A stretch of DNA of 64,000 nt from Xenorhabdus nematophila ATCC 19061 (GTDB taxonomy: Bacteria; Pseudomonadota; Gammaproteobacteria; Enterobacterales; Enterobacteriaceae). The stretch spans positions 91,328-155,327 of the forward strand of contig NC_014170.1 of NCBI RefSeq assembly GCF_000252955.1. The letters run 5' to 3'. The notes below the pieces were generated by a model. The model saw nothing but the letters and a program-made list of their open reading frames with translations. It was not told the DNA's origin and did not search any database. This document shows, piece by piece, positions 45,713 through 54,186 of the stretch. The first letter of the stretch is position 1. Every line of letters starts with the position of its first letter. The translations under genes were made by a program, and so were the position numbers.

Positions 45713-46777
45713 ATGAGCAAGAGAACCAAAGACAAAGACGTGGAGAAACTAGACGTAATCAAAGACTCACCACAAATGAGCCTGTTTGAGATCATTGAGT
45801 CTCCGGCCAAAAAGGACGACTACTCCAACACCATCGAAATTTACGATGCGCTGCCCAAGTACATCTGGGACCAAAAGAGAGAACACAAAGACCTTTCTAA
45901 CGCTGTAGTGACGCGACAATGCTCAATCAGAGGTCAGCAATTCACAGTAAAAGTGAAACCAGCCATCATCGAGAAAGATGACGGTAGAACCGTTCTGATC
46001 TATGCAGGACAGCGAGAGGAAATCCTTGAGGATGCGTTACGCAAGCTCGCGGTGAACGGCAAAGGACATATGATCGAAGGCAAAGCCGGAGTTATGTTCA
46101 CTCTGTACGAACTCCAAAAAGAACTGTCAAAGATGGGTCACGGTTACAACCTGAACGAGATCAAGGAAGCCATTCAAGTTTGTCGCGGCGCAACACTCGA
46201 ATGTATTAGTAATGACGGCGAAGCCTTCATCAGCTCCAGCTTCTTCCCGATGGTGGGCTTGACCACCAGAGGTGAGTTCCGTAAGAAAGGTGGTAACGCC
46301 AGGTGCTATGTGCAGTTTAACCCTCTGGTAAACGAATCGATCATGAATCTGTCGTTTCGTCAGTACAACTACAAGATCGGAATGCAAATCCGCTCCCCTC
46401 TCGCCCGGTACATCTACAAAAGAATGAGTCACTACTGGACTCAAGCATCCCCAGATTCGCCATACACGCCATCACTTATCAGCTTTCTGACCCAGAGCCC
46501 TCGTGAGCTCAGCCCACGTATGCCAGAAAACGTCAGGGCTATGAAGCTCGCGCTGGAAGCTCTCATCAAACAAGAGGTCATAAGTGACTACGACGCGAAC
46601 CAGATTAAGGATGGCCGCAAAGTCATCGACGTGCGTTACGTCATAAGGCCTCACGAGAACTTCGTGAAGCAGGTAATGGCATCCAACAAGCGTAAGCAGC
46701 AAACAGAACTAAGAGCCATCAAGCAAGGCATGATTGACCACGACATCATTGATGAGCGCCAGCGCAAGGGACGATAG
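45713..46777 (+). CDS. repA: RepA replication initiator, IncA/C type
   Basis: 354 residues from the ATG at 45713 (MSKRTKDKDVEKLDVIKDSP); the frame is open from 45677. The sequence matches my recollection of RepA of IncA/C plasmids: LPKYIWDQKREHKDLSNAVV, then a winged-helix initiator domain with MFTLYELQKELSKMGHGYNL and SPLARYIYKRMSHYW. RepA binds the iterons just downstream and opens the origin. A strong hairpin terminator follows. Confidence 0.9.
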   Translation: MSKRTKDKDVEKLDVIKDSPQMSLFEIIESPAKKDDYSNTIEIYDALPKYIWDQKREHKDLSNAVVTRQCSIRGQQFTVKVKPAIIEKDDGRTVLIYAGQREEILEDALRKLAVNGKGHMIEGKAGVMFTLYELQKELSKMGHGYNLNEIKEAIQVCRGATLECISNDGEAFISSSFFPMVGLTTRGEFRKKGGNARCYVQFNPLVNESIMNLSFRQYNYKIGMQIRSPLARYIYKRMSHYWTQASPDSPYTPSLISFLTQSPRELSPRMPENVRAMKLALEALIKQEVISDYDANQIKDGRKVIDVRYVIRPHENFVKQVMASNKRKQQTELRAIKQGMIDHDIIDERQRKGR

Positions 46778-46803
46778 CTGCCAGCATCTCCTTGCTGAGG
46801 GAT

Positions 46804-46835
46804 CATGAAAAAGGCGCTGACGCGCCTTTTTCATG
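46804..46835 (+). terminator. repA terminator
   Basis: CATGAAAAAGGCGC-TGAC-GCGCCTTTTTCATG: a perfect 14-bp stem with a T-run in the right arm, 26 bp after the repA stop. It can work on both strands. Confidence 0.85.
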
Positions 46836-47859
46836 CCTAGAGGAAACTCGATCTCCAAGGCTTCCAGTCAAATCCAGAAAACGGGATGACATCAGCATAT
46901 GGGAAACCTGCACGTATGCAACGAACTGGAGACCATATGCAGCGGGGACTTTCGCTCTATATATACGCAATAAACTTGAAGATGCATGATAGGATGCAAC
47001 TCATATTGTTGATTTTTAAATTGTTAATTTAAAAATCAACCCAGCATCTTGAAGTTAGATGAGTATATGGGTTTGTTGCACGCTAAATAACGGTGCAACC
47101 TCAAAACCGTGCAAGCTCGGTAGAAACTCTGCAATAGGGAGTCTCGCAAGGCCAAAGCTGAACTTGTAAGACGTTGATATTTAAAGGGCTGATGTGTGGG
47201 GGAGCTGCACGTTATGGGGTTTGATATATGGGAGCGCTGCACGATTGACAAAGCAGAACAAAGATTGACAGGACAGGACAAACACCAAAAGTGGTCAAAA
47301 TTACCCTGACAGTCCAAAGTGTGACCATGTTCACGCTGCGAAAGGCTAAAAGTTATCCACATTTCCTGTGTATAAGCACGAGGTTGGTATGTGGGTACGC
47401 TGCACGGCTACATGTGGGTATGCTGCACGGTGCAAAAAACGACCAAATTTGATATGTGGGTACGTTGCACGTTAGTAGAAAGTATATGGGGCGACTGCAC
47501 GTTTAAGGACAAACATATGGGTACGTTGCACGAACGCCAACACAAATATATGGGTACGCTGCACGAAAGGTCTGTTTTTTAAAAATTTTGTGGAAAAAAA
47601 GGGGGTTCCGTGTGGATAACAGTGGATAAGATCCAGAGGCATATGGGAACACTGCACGGCAACCTATGGGAACGCTGCACGTAACTATGTGGGTTCTTTG
47701 CACGGTATAAACAGGGGATTGTCAATAATATCAATGCTTTGACGACATATTTAGAGCGGCTAACCTATCTTTAACCGTTTTTAATCCTTTATACAAAGAT
47801 CAAAGATCTTTATATTTATCCTTATTATCGCTGAACAAAAAGTAATCAACTTTGTTTTT
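46836..47859. other. Replication origin (oriV) with 12 iterons and DnaA boxes
   Basis: Twelve copies of an ATG(TG)GG-N5/6-TGCACG iteron, all on the plus strand, start at 47067, 47192, 47228, 47389, 47412, 47454, 47486, 47517, 47550, 47643, 47666 and 47687. A weaker one is at 46899. Perfect DnaA boxes TTATCCACA lie at 47353-47361 (plus) and 47611-47619 (minus), with a near match at 47621. A long AT-rich hairpin (GTTGATTTTTAAAT and its complement) lies at 47007-47040. The stretch 47740-47859 is very AT-rich and could be the opening site. Confidence 0.9.
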
Positions 47860-48294
47860 TTAGAAAAAAGTCTCGTGCAATAGGCCAAACACGATTAGTA
47901 TCACCAACAATGCAAACATAGACAGCACAAAGTAACCCGACTCATACAGCACAGTTTTGATCAATGAGGTAATGCGTATAGATCTTCCAGAGATCCTCCC
48001 AACGATCCATTGATATGCAACGAACGAACCTAGACCACAAAGCAACACTACCACCACAGAAACAAAAGAATGATCTCTCAGAACGGACTCACTCAACAGA
48101 CCGTACTGGATACTTAAAAATACGAGTTTGCCTATTCCAAAACCCAGACCTAAAGCAACGATTCCTCGCACCAGCACTACCTTAAAAGACTGAACCCATG
48201 TCAAATCAAGATCCATTGCCTTCCGCGAAGAACGGCGCACCAGCACAGTAGATATAACTAAGCCCAAAAACACCAAAAGAACAAAATCAAACAT
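47860..48294 (-). CDS. Integral membrane protein of unknown function
   Basis: 144 residues from the ATG at 48294 (GAGGTGAC upstream). About four transmembrane segments: FDFVLLVFLGLVISTVLV, VVLVRGIVALGLGFGIGKLV, FVSVVVVLLCGLGSFVAYQW and YFVLSMFALLVILIVFGLL. The TGAGG region overlaps the end of the PAPS-reductase-like gene, so they were probably co-transcribed. No recognised family. Confidence 0.65.
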   Translation of the reverse strand: MFDFVLLVFLGLVISTVLVRRSSRKAMDLDLTWVQSFKVVLVRGIVALGLGFGIGKLVFLSIQYGLLSESVLRDHSFVSVVVVLLCGLGSFVAYQWIVGRISGRSIRITSLIKTVLYESGYFVLSMFALLVILIVFGLLHETFF

Positions 48295-48311
48295 TGTCAC
48301 CTCAGCACAAA

Positions 48312-49555
48312 TCAATCAGAACCACAGGCCTCTCGGCCAAACGCACCACCAGGAAGAGCCCACCTCTGACCCTCAGGTACGAAAATAGGGAGTGTGTAAC
48401 TTTCTCTGGATACCTGCTCCAACGCTTCAATATCACTTATATGTATCGGCGCAACAGCAGAACCTAAATCTATAACGTCAATTTTTTTCCTTGATACCGT
48501 TACACCAAAGGTTTGTTCATACCGAGCAATATTCCAAGCTCTATCAGGCCAATAGTGACGGATCGTGGACCAAATCCGTTGTGAGTTGTAGATACAAGTC
48601 ATACATGACGACCGGCTCCAGCCAAGCCGATATGGAACTGGAGCCAGGATACGATGACGCTCTATCACCTCCCACACTTGCTCCTCACTCCAGTGGAGAA
48701 CTGGTCTCTAAGCATCCACTAACCGTGCAGTCTTCCCATATCTTCTGTCACAGGCATGGGCTTCGAGCTGGTTATACTTCGATCTGTTTGCACTTTCCTC
48801 ACGTCTCTCACCAGTGATAAAGAGGATCTTCTTCTCCTTAAAGCGCTCCTGGTTATTAATCGCCCTGCGGCTCACATCAATCTTCAAAGCAGATGAGCAC
48901 CAACGTGTTTGCAATGACGGCGATTGCTGTGGAAAACGAAGGCGTGTGCCAGGCTTAGATCTATTATGGTCTCTAGTACTACAGCCGTAGATTTTCGCAA
49001 ATCAATGTGTTATCTGATCATCGCTAAATTAAGAAACTATGTAATTTCAATCTTTTTATGGCGGATTTCCTATCGAGAAATAGTGTTCACGGCTGTAGTA
49101 CTAGGCAGCACCAGAAGTCCCTCAGGCGTTTCTACGCGATGGGGGTGGCTGTAGGTATTCTCCTTGAGCATTTCCCCCTCAAAACCGCCCTCAAGCCATG
49201 AGAAGTACATTGGGATACCCAGTGCATCCCCAAGCTGACGGCAGTAATCACGCATAAAGGCCCAATCCATCAAAGAACTACCTTCCTGCCCGTCAACGTC
49301 ATGGTGCCAGAATTCCACCTTTGACTTATCAACCCCCATGTCTACCAGTCGCAGATACGCAGCAATTGAGTCTTTGCCACCTGACAGACAAACAATGATG
49401 TGGTCGTACAAACCCAAGTCCACATCCGGAGCAGAGAAGTACGTTGTTCTGTCATCACAAACCTGACTTGAAGATATACCGGTAAGAACCGATTCCAAGG
49501 ATGGCAAGACCACCTGGTCATCGAACAGATCTCGTTGGTTTTCTCGTCTTAACAT
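48312..49555 (-). pseudogene. PAPS-reductase-like (DndC-type fold) gene broken by a MITE and a TAG
   Basis: The N-terminal piece (49555-49104) has the PP-loop HIIVCLSGGKDSIAAYLRLV, then KVEFWHHDVDGQEGSSLMDW. After removing the 126-bp insertion plus the duplicated TA, the frame joins cleanly (LLVLPRDHNRSKPGTRLRFP ... TRWCSSALKIDVSRRA). It goes on to FITGERREESANRSKYN, meets TAG at 48708-48710, and continues in frame as RPVLHWSEEQVWEVIERHRI to 48312 with a cysteine pair (SSCMTCIY). The family includes APS/PAPS reductases and DndC/IscS-linked enzymes. Two independent lesions make it a pseudogene. Confidence 0.88.
48976..49101. mobile_element. 126-bp MITE flanked by TA
   Basis: Perfect 13-bp terminal repeats GTACTACAGCCGT pointing inwards, flanked by TA at 48974-48975 and 49102-49103. 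It has no coding capacity. TA duplication and size fit a non-autonomous element moved by an IS630/Tc1-type transposase. The IS630 in this window has different ends, so it is not the obvious source. Confidence 0.88.
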
Positions 49556-49821
49556 AAGCCGCTCTTTTTTCTTTACTGGGTTGTTTTTATGATTTACAGT
49601 TTTATAAAATGATACTGTGAAAAGTAAAGTTTTCAGATCGACTAATCACTCAGGAGAACTTGAGAAACACCAAAAAGCAATCTAAGGGTGGTTTTTCGGT
49701 GATTGGCGTTCAGGTGGCACCTGTCGCAATTAGTTAAAAGTCATTAGAAAGTGGTTTTTTGGTGGGTTTACAGTTTGGAGATGAGTATGTGGGAACGTTG
49801 CACGGATAAAGGGAGCCGCAC
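49556..49821. promoter_or_regulatory. Divergent control region with operator-like element and iteron
   Basis: 266 bp between a leftward and a rightward gene. It holds the 30-bp element 49593-49622 (TTTACAG, ATAAAATGA and CTGT blocks) that recurs at 59708-59737, and a RepA-type iteron ATGTGGGAACGTTGCACG at 49787-49804, which ends 17 bp before the start of the next gene. Two imperfect copies of GTGGTTTTTCGGTGATT / GTGGTTTTTTGGTGGGT also occur (49687, 49751). Confidence 0.5.
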
Positions 49822-50430
49822 ATGAAAGCGATAAAGCGGTTCATCATATGGGTTAATTACGGGCTTGAGGGCTGGAGCATTTTTGGTTCAAGCGATGACT
49901 GGGATGAAGCTGTATCCATCCGCTCAGAAGCTATAGACGAATGCAGCATTGATGAAGATGACATCATCCTGGCTGAGAACAAAAACGAGCTAGTGGTGAA
50001 GCCAGCGGCTAAACAGATGACAGAGTGGCACCGAGAGCTGGAAGCTGTCCTTATGACACTTGACGACTGCCAAATGGAATGTGACGGCATGACATGGGCG
50101 GTAAGTCACCTACTGAACGAAGCTGGTGTCCCGCATGACTGCATGTATGGATTTGTGCGAAACGAACAGACCAAGGACATCGTTACACCTCATTTTTGGG
50201 TTGTCCTGGATGACGGTTGGCTGGTGGATCTTAGGCTTCGCATGTGGCTTGGCGATCACGACAACATCCCTCACGGGGTATTCCATACCGATAACGAACC
50301 CGGATTTTTCTACAAGGGAGACCCTGTTCAAAACCATAAAGGGATGAGATTGGGCAAAGCTGTCCTGGACATCATGACCGACGGAAAACTTTCACATGTG
50401 AAAGTTCCTGAACGACAAGACGGAGAATAA
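49822..50430 (+). CDS. Possible transglutaminase/papain-fold protein
   Basis: 202 residues; GGGAGC precedes the ATG. The C-terminal half has a spaced Cys-His-Asp set: ECDGMTWAVSHLLNEAGVPH (Cys about 87), TPHFWVVLDDGWLVDLRLRM (His about 131, Asp about 144). This order and the HxWVxLDDGWxVDL pattern resemble transglutaminase-like cysteine peptidase folds. That is inference; the family is otherwise unknown to me. The 3' end of the gene contains one of five 20-bp palindromes (50387-50406), in coding sequence. It starts a rightward run of backbone genes. Confidence 0.6.
   Translation: MKAIKRFIIWVNYGLEGWSIFGSSDDWDEAVSIRSEAIDECSIDEDDIILAENKNELVVKPAAKQMTEWHRELEAVLMTLDDCQMECDGMTWAVSHLLNEAGVPHDCMYGFVRNEQTKDIVTPHFWVVLDDGWLVDLRLRMWLGDHDNIPHGVFHTDNEPGFFYKGDPVQNHKGMRLGKAVLDIMTDGKLSHVKVPERQDGE
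50387..50406. promoter_or_regulatory. parS-like 20-bp palindrome, copy 1
   Basis: AACTTTCACATGTGAAAGTT, a perfect palindrome within the end of the preceding gene. It resembles the chromosomal parS core (TTTCAC-GTGAAA) with two extra central bases. Copies 2-5 are at 51466, 55048, 55507 and 59667. Confidence 0.75.
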
Positions 50431-50434
50431 TAGC

Positions 50435-50956
50435 GTGGAATTTGATTACGACAAATCAGTGTCAAACGCACATCTTGAGGCCGCTGGCTGGGGTATGGAT
50501 GCCTTTAACCACTCCAATCCATTTGAGAGTCATGTCATCTATGTACGTGATTACCGTAACGATCACATCCGTCTGTTCACAATCAAGCAGGCTGACTTCG
50601 ACACCATAAAACTACCCCTTCACCTTACCTCCGACATGCTGGCTTCGGTGATCGCTGAGTTCGTATCAAAGGCTGCAAAAGGAAAATTGAATGCTAAGGA
50701 GTCCGATACGCTGGCTCCCGCCTTGGTCGGCTATGCCAAATCAACGGAAACCTACCGGAGCTGGCGAAGAGTGTCAGGGACAGCAGAGCGATTGCACATG
50801 GTAATCAACATTTACGCCGGTTCTGGATTGTTGAGGCCTTTCATTGCTCGGGCTCCTGAGACCGTCCTGACGAGCCAAGAGGTGTTGGCCTTCTCATCGC
50901 AGGTTAAAGGCATGGATGTAACTAATCATCCTGAGTGGTTTAGGGGCCGGAGGTAG
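50435..50956 (+). CDS. Conserved backbone protein, function unknown
   Basis: 173 residues from a GTG preceded by GGAG. No recognised domain, signal peptide or membrane segment; the middle (DMLASVIAEFVSKAAKGKLN) is helical. It follows the previous gene by 4 bp and precedes a nuclease-like gene by 2 bp, so the three are one operon. Confidence 0.65.
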   Translation: MEFDYDKSVSNAHLEAAGWGMDAFNHSNPFESHVIYVRDYRNDHIRLFTIKQADFDTIKLPLHLTSDMLASVIAEFVSKAAKGKLNAKESDTLAPALVGYAKSTETYRSWRRVSGTAERLHMVINIYAGSGLLRPFIARAPETVLTSQEVLAFSSQVKGMDVTNHPEWFRGRR

Positions 50957-50958
50957 TC

Positions 50959-51480
50959 ATGAAGGCAGTTCTCTGGATATTCGTCCTGATCATCGCCCCT
51001 TTCGTCATTGCGAAAGTGGACCAGTGGCGCAAGCGCAGTATTGGAGACACCTGGGCGTGGTGGAAATCAGAGAACATGCCGCCGGAGCTACGATCAGCCA
51101 CTTTGTTTCTGTCCGAGCAGGATGTATCAACCACTCTGCCGGTGCCAATGCACGGCAGGGTTGATCAGGTGTACCAAACAAAGAGAGGAATTCTCATCCC
51201 CCTGGACACAAAGCTACGTCAGATAAACCACATCTATGAGTCAGACATTATCCAGCTCTCTGTTTATCAGGTAATTCTGTCACACAAGTACAAAGTGCCC
51301 GTTGCCAAGTACGGCTATGTCCGAACCGTTGTGGAAACAGCAGACGGAGATAAAGTCCGTTACATCAAAACAACCCTTCTCAGCGAAAAAGAAGTGGTCA
51401 AGCTGTGGCACCGCTACCAATCGATCCGTTCTGGTCAGGTAAAACCCTCCTGTTCCTGTGGCGGAAAGTTTCACATGTGA
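50959..51480 (+). CDS. Membrane-anchored RecB/Cas4-like PD-(D/E)XK nuclease
   Basis: 173 residues. An N-terminal membrane anchor (VLWIFVLIIAPFVIAKV, 4-20) is followed by the nuclease core: HGRVDQVYQ (Asp 69), ILIPLDTK (Asp 83, Lys 85) and a QxxxY motif (QLSVY, 99-103), the signature of RecB/Cas4/Dna2-type enzymes. The C-terminal SCSCGGKF has two cysteines, fewer than the four that hold the iron-sulfur cluster of Cas4. A nuclease with this anchor could act on incoming single-stranded DNA at the membrane; that is inference. Confidence 0.7.
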   Translation: MKAVLWIFVLIIAPFVIAKVDQWRKRSIGDTWAWWKSENMPPELRSATLFLSEQDVSTTLPVPMHGRVDQVYQTKRGILIPLDTKLRQINHIYESDIIQLSVYQVILSHKYKVPVAKYGYVRTVVETADGDKVRYIKTTLLSEKEVVKLWHRYQSIRSGQVKPSCSCGGKFHM

Positions 51481-51485
51481 AAGTT
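51466..51485. promoter_or_regulatory. parS-like 20-bp palindrome, copy 2
   Basis: AAGTTTCACATGTGAAAGTT: one difference from the consensus (third base). It spans the stop codon of the nuclease-like gene. Confidence 0.72.
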
Positions 51486-51578
51486 TTTTTTGTGAAAAAT
51501 CGGTTGCCCGAATTGGGCAGTTAGGCGGGGTTGCATTTTTAAAAAGTCCTGTACGCTGGTTGGCATAGGAGGTGAATC

Positions 51579-52052
51579 GTGGCTCAACTTAAACATAACC
51601 GCTTAGTCATGTTGGGGTCCCTGATGGCAACAGTTGTAGCTGCCGCTAATGGGTTGAGCTTTATCACCCTTATGGCTGGTGGAATAACCCTTCTCCAGTT
51701 CTTGGCTTGGAAGCAACAAGATGCTGTCCAGAGTCGTTTCAAGGCTGCGAAGAATGCTTTTGAAACGTTGAACGTCATTGCGTTCGACAAGCACTGGGTA
51801 GGTTCAACCGCGACGGTTGCAAAAGTGTCGAACATGCTTACCCCGGCAGAAAGACTTGATAAACCTTGGGCGGTACAAGTTCTGGCAGTAGCCGAAGGTG
51901 GAACCTGGTTCGCAGTTGACCTGCAAGTGACTGGTACTAACAAAGTTCAGATGCTCAGTCTCCACCAGCTCAGTGAAAAGGCAGCAAAGACTATGTTGGC
52001 CTTTGACCTCGAAGTGTATGAGAAATTTTTCGGAAAACCTGATGTTGCATGA
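51579..52052 (+). CDS. Membrane protein of unknown function
   Basis: 157 residues from a GTG with AGGAGGTGA upstream. Two close transmembrane segments near the N-terminus (LVMLGSLMATVVAAANGLSF, ITLMAGGITLLQFLAW) form a hairpin; the rest is a cytoplasmic-type domain (WAVQVLAVAEGGTWFAVDLQ). No family recognised. The next gene starts 10 bp later. Confidence 0.62.
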   Translation: MAQLKHNRLVMLGSLMATVVAAANGLSFITLMAGGITLLQFLAWKQQDAVQSRFKAAKNAFETLNVIAFDKHWVGSTATVAKVSNMLTPAERLDKPWAVQVLAVAEGGTWFAVDLQVTGTNKVQMLSLHQLSEKAAKTMLAFDLEVYEKFFGKPDVA

Positions 52053-52062
52053 GGAAAATGTG

Positions 52063-52356
52063 ATGGAAAAAATCAAAAACGTAGATGCTGTGGAATTCAC
52101 AGTAGAAGATAAAAAAGCGATGACCCATGCGGCATACGCCCAGTGTATCTTCATTCTGGCCCAAGCGCTTGCTTTCCCTTCCCTGGGGATGGCTGGCGCT
52201 ATGGTTGCAGCTTTATGCGGCATGATGCCGTGGCTGACTAAATTCGCTAAAGAAGCCCCGTCGAAAGCCTTTGGTATGGTGATGGCTTCACTCTGTATTG
52301 CACCTGTTTACGGGAAGCTCTGTGAGCTTGTGATCCACGCGATTCAGGGAGCTTGA
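52063..52356 (+). CDS. Small membrane protein
   Basis: 97 residues; GAGGAAAA before the ATG at 52063. Two or three hydrophobic segments (CIFILAQALAFPSLGMAGAM, VAALCGMMPWL, FGMVMASLCIAPVYGKLCEL). No family recognised. It lies in the same operon as the preceding membrane protein. Confidence 0.62.
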   Translation: MEKIKNVDAVEFTVEDKKAMTHAAYAQCIFILAQALAFPSLGMAGAMVAALCGMMPWLTKFAKEAPSKAFGMVMASLCIAPVYGKLCELVIHAIQGA

Positions 52357-52360
52357 GCTT

Positions 52361-53212
52361 ATGGGGCTAGTACGAGTTCCCTATCTCTTGGCTGAGCTTA
52401 AAGAACGCGGCGGTGATGAATCTGCTCTGGCTAAGATCATGCAGCCCGGTTGCAGGATTGGAGAGGAAGACCTGAGAGCGTTGGCCTCCAAATTAGGGAT
52501 TGAAATATCCTCTCTGGCTCCAGCGCCAGAGAATGCGGCCAATACCCGGTTCAAAGCAAAGCTGAGAGGAGGTTTGGCCTCCTTTCTTTTTGAGTATGAC
52601 GGGTGTTTTCGACATGCCGAAGGCTCCAGCCATGCAGAAATGCTGGGTATCGAGCAAGAAGACGATATTGGTCTTCCGAGTCGAGCTGCTGATGCCATGC
52701 TCCTGGAAAAGACTCTCTACCAAGTGATAGCTCGGGCCAAATACATGCTGAGCAAGATCGACAGCAAATTTGTTCGGTCAGAACAGGCAATAGAGTTCCG
52801 TGAACAACTTGCTCCAGGGATCTTCAAACCTGGTTACAGAGGGTTCCGGTTCAAGGAAGCTGCTTCTGGTGATTTGCCTACTGTCATGATTGATGGTCGG
52901 AAATTCAATTGCATAGCCAGTATAGCCAGAGCACATGGACTTGATCCGGTTACAGTGCGGAGACGCATTGCGGATACCGGAAAGACCGCAGAAAAACTCA
53001 CCAATGATGAGTGGAAACTCATCCTTTCAAAGAAAAAAGGTAAAGGAAAACCCTTCACCTACCAGGATAGAACCTACAGCAATATTGCTCAGTTCTGTCG
53101 TGAGTATCAGCTCAACAGCAACCTTGTTTACCAGAAAGTCAAAGATCGGGCTGATAGCACTGATGAAGAGTTCTGGGGACAGATTATTGAAACATGCAAA
53201 AGGAACGACTAA
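52361..53212 (+). CDS. Putative DNA-binding protein with a repeated C-terminal unit
   Basis: 283 residues. The C-terminal part holds two related units of about 48 residues: VMIDGRKFNCIASIARAHGL ... DEWKLIL, and FTYQDRTYSNIAQFCREYQL ... EEFWGQII. Each has a short strand pair followed by a helix-turn-helix (xIAxxxREHxLxxxxVxxR), as in NUMOD-type modular DNA-binding repeats. The N-terminal part (1-110) is unlike anything I know. Start and stop overlap or nearly touch both neighbours. Confidence 0.55.
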   Translation: MGLVRVPYLLAELKERGGDESALAKIMQPGCRIGEEDLRALASKLGIEISSLAPAPENAANTRFKAKLRGGLASFLFEYDGCFRHAEGSSHAEMLGIEQEDDIGLPSRAADAMLLEKTLYQVIARAKYMLSKIDSKFVRSEQAIEFREQLAPGIFKPGYRGFRFKEAASGDLPTVMIDGRKFNCIASIARAHGLDPVTVRRRIADTGKTAEKLTNDEWKLILSKKKGKGKPFTYQDRTYSNIAQFCREYQLNSNLVYQKVKDRADSTDEEFWGQIIETCKRND

Positions 53213-54171
53213 TGGCAGAAAACAAAGAAATCCCCTGGGAGAGAGAACTCATCGAGAAATACATGTTCACCCTTCACAAAGAGCAAGTGAAAGATCGCCG
53301 CTGGCGGACAATGTTGCGTGTACTTCGTGCATCAGGCTTCGTACTTCTCATGGTCGGCTTCATCATCCTAGCTTCCAATCCAGGTGGAATGCCTTGGCAA
53401 AGCGCCAAAGCAGCAGCTCCCCATACCGCCTACATCAACATCCGTGGCGAGATTGCAGCAGGAACGCTGGCAGACGCGGACCATCTTATTCCGTCCATTC
53501 AGGCTGCATTCGACAACCCTAACTCTCAAGCGGTCGTTCTTCGCATAAACAGCCCAGGAGGTAGCCCTGTTCAGGCTGGACGGATTTATGAGGAGGTGAA
53601 GGCGCAGCGAGCTCTGCATCCGGAGAAAAAGGTTTACGCCATCATTGATGACATTGGTGCCTCAGGTGGTTACTACATCGCCTCTTCGGCGGATGAAATC
53701 TATGCAGACCGCGCCAGTCTGGTTGGTTCTATCGGCGTTATCAGCTCCGGGTTCGGGTTTACCGGCTTGATGGACAAGCTCGGCATTGAGCGACGGGCTA
53801 TCACCTCCGGAGAGCACAAAGCACTTCTCGATCCTTTCTCCCCTCTTACCGCTGATATGAAGACGTTCTGGGAAGGAGTTCTATCAAAAACCCACCAGCA
53901 GTTCATCGAGCGAGTGAAGGCTGGTCGGGGGGAGCGACTGAAAGACGACCAAAAGGTGTTTTCTGGATTGCTCTGGAATGGTGAGCAGGCCAAAGAGATT
54001 GGTTTGATTGATGGGCTGGGTGGTTTGAACTCAGTGGCGCGAGACGTCATTCACCAGACCAGCCTAGTGGATTACACACCAACCGAAGACATCATCCGGA
54101 GACTGACTCAACGAGCTAAGCTAGAAGCCAGCTCGTTCGTGCAAGAACTCAGCGCTGTGAAAGTTTACTGA
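53212..54171 (+). CDS. S49 family peptidase (SppA/SohB-like)
   Basis: 319 residues; the ATG overlaps the previous TAA. A single transmembrane segment (FVLLMVGFIILASNPGG, 43-59) places the domain in the periplasm. The catalytic pair is Ser 151 in IIDDIGASGGYYIASSADEI and Lys 203 in ITSGEHKALLDPF, as in single-domain signal peptide peptidases. RINSPGGSPV (111-120) is the family oxyanion-region motif. IncA/C plasmids carry such a peptidase near transfer genes; its substrate is unknown. A DsbA-like gene follows, suggesting joint work on exported proteins. Confidence 0.9.
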   Translation: MAENKEIPWERELIEKYMFTLHKEQVKDRRWRTMLRVLRASGFVLLMVGFIILASNPGGMPWQSAKAAAPHTAYINIRGEIAAGTLADADHLIPSIQAAFDNPNSQAVVLRINSPGGSPVQAGRIYEEVKAQRALHPEKKVYAIIDDIGASGGYYIASSADEIYADRASLVGSIGVISSGFGFTGLMDKLGIERRAITSGEHKALLDPFSPLTADMKTFWEGVLSKTHQQFIERVKAGRGERLKDDQKVFSGLLWNGEQAKEIGLIDGLGGLNSVARDVIHQTSLVDYTPTEDIIRRLTQRAKLEASSFVQELSAVKVY

Positions 54172-54186
54172 TAGGAGCAATTTGAC

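Noticed and set aside
46804..46835. Long hairpin after repA as an attC or integron site
   Set aside because: No integrase gene or core-site motifs; the T-rich right arm and position right after a stop codon indicate a terminator.
47067..47704. Repeat array as a CRISPR
   Set aside because: The 16-18-bp repeats are unevenly spaced and degenerate, DnaA boxes are interspersed and repA is adjacent; they are replication iterons. No array with regular repeats and spacers was seen anywhere.
50959..51480. True Cas4 of a CRISPR adaptation module
   Set aside because: It lacks the four-cysteine cluster, no cas1/cas2 or array is present, and it is embedded in a plasmid backbone operon.
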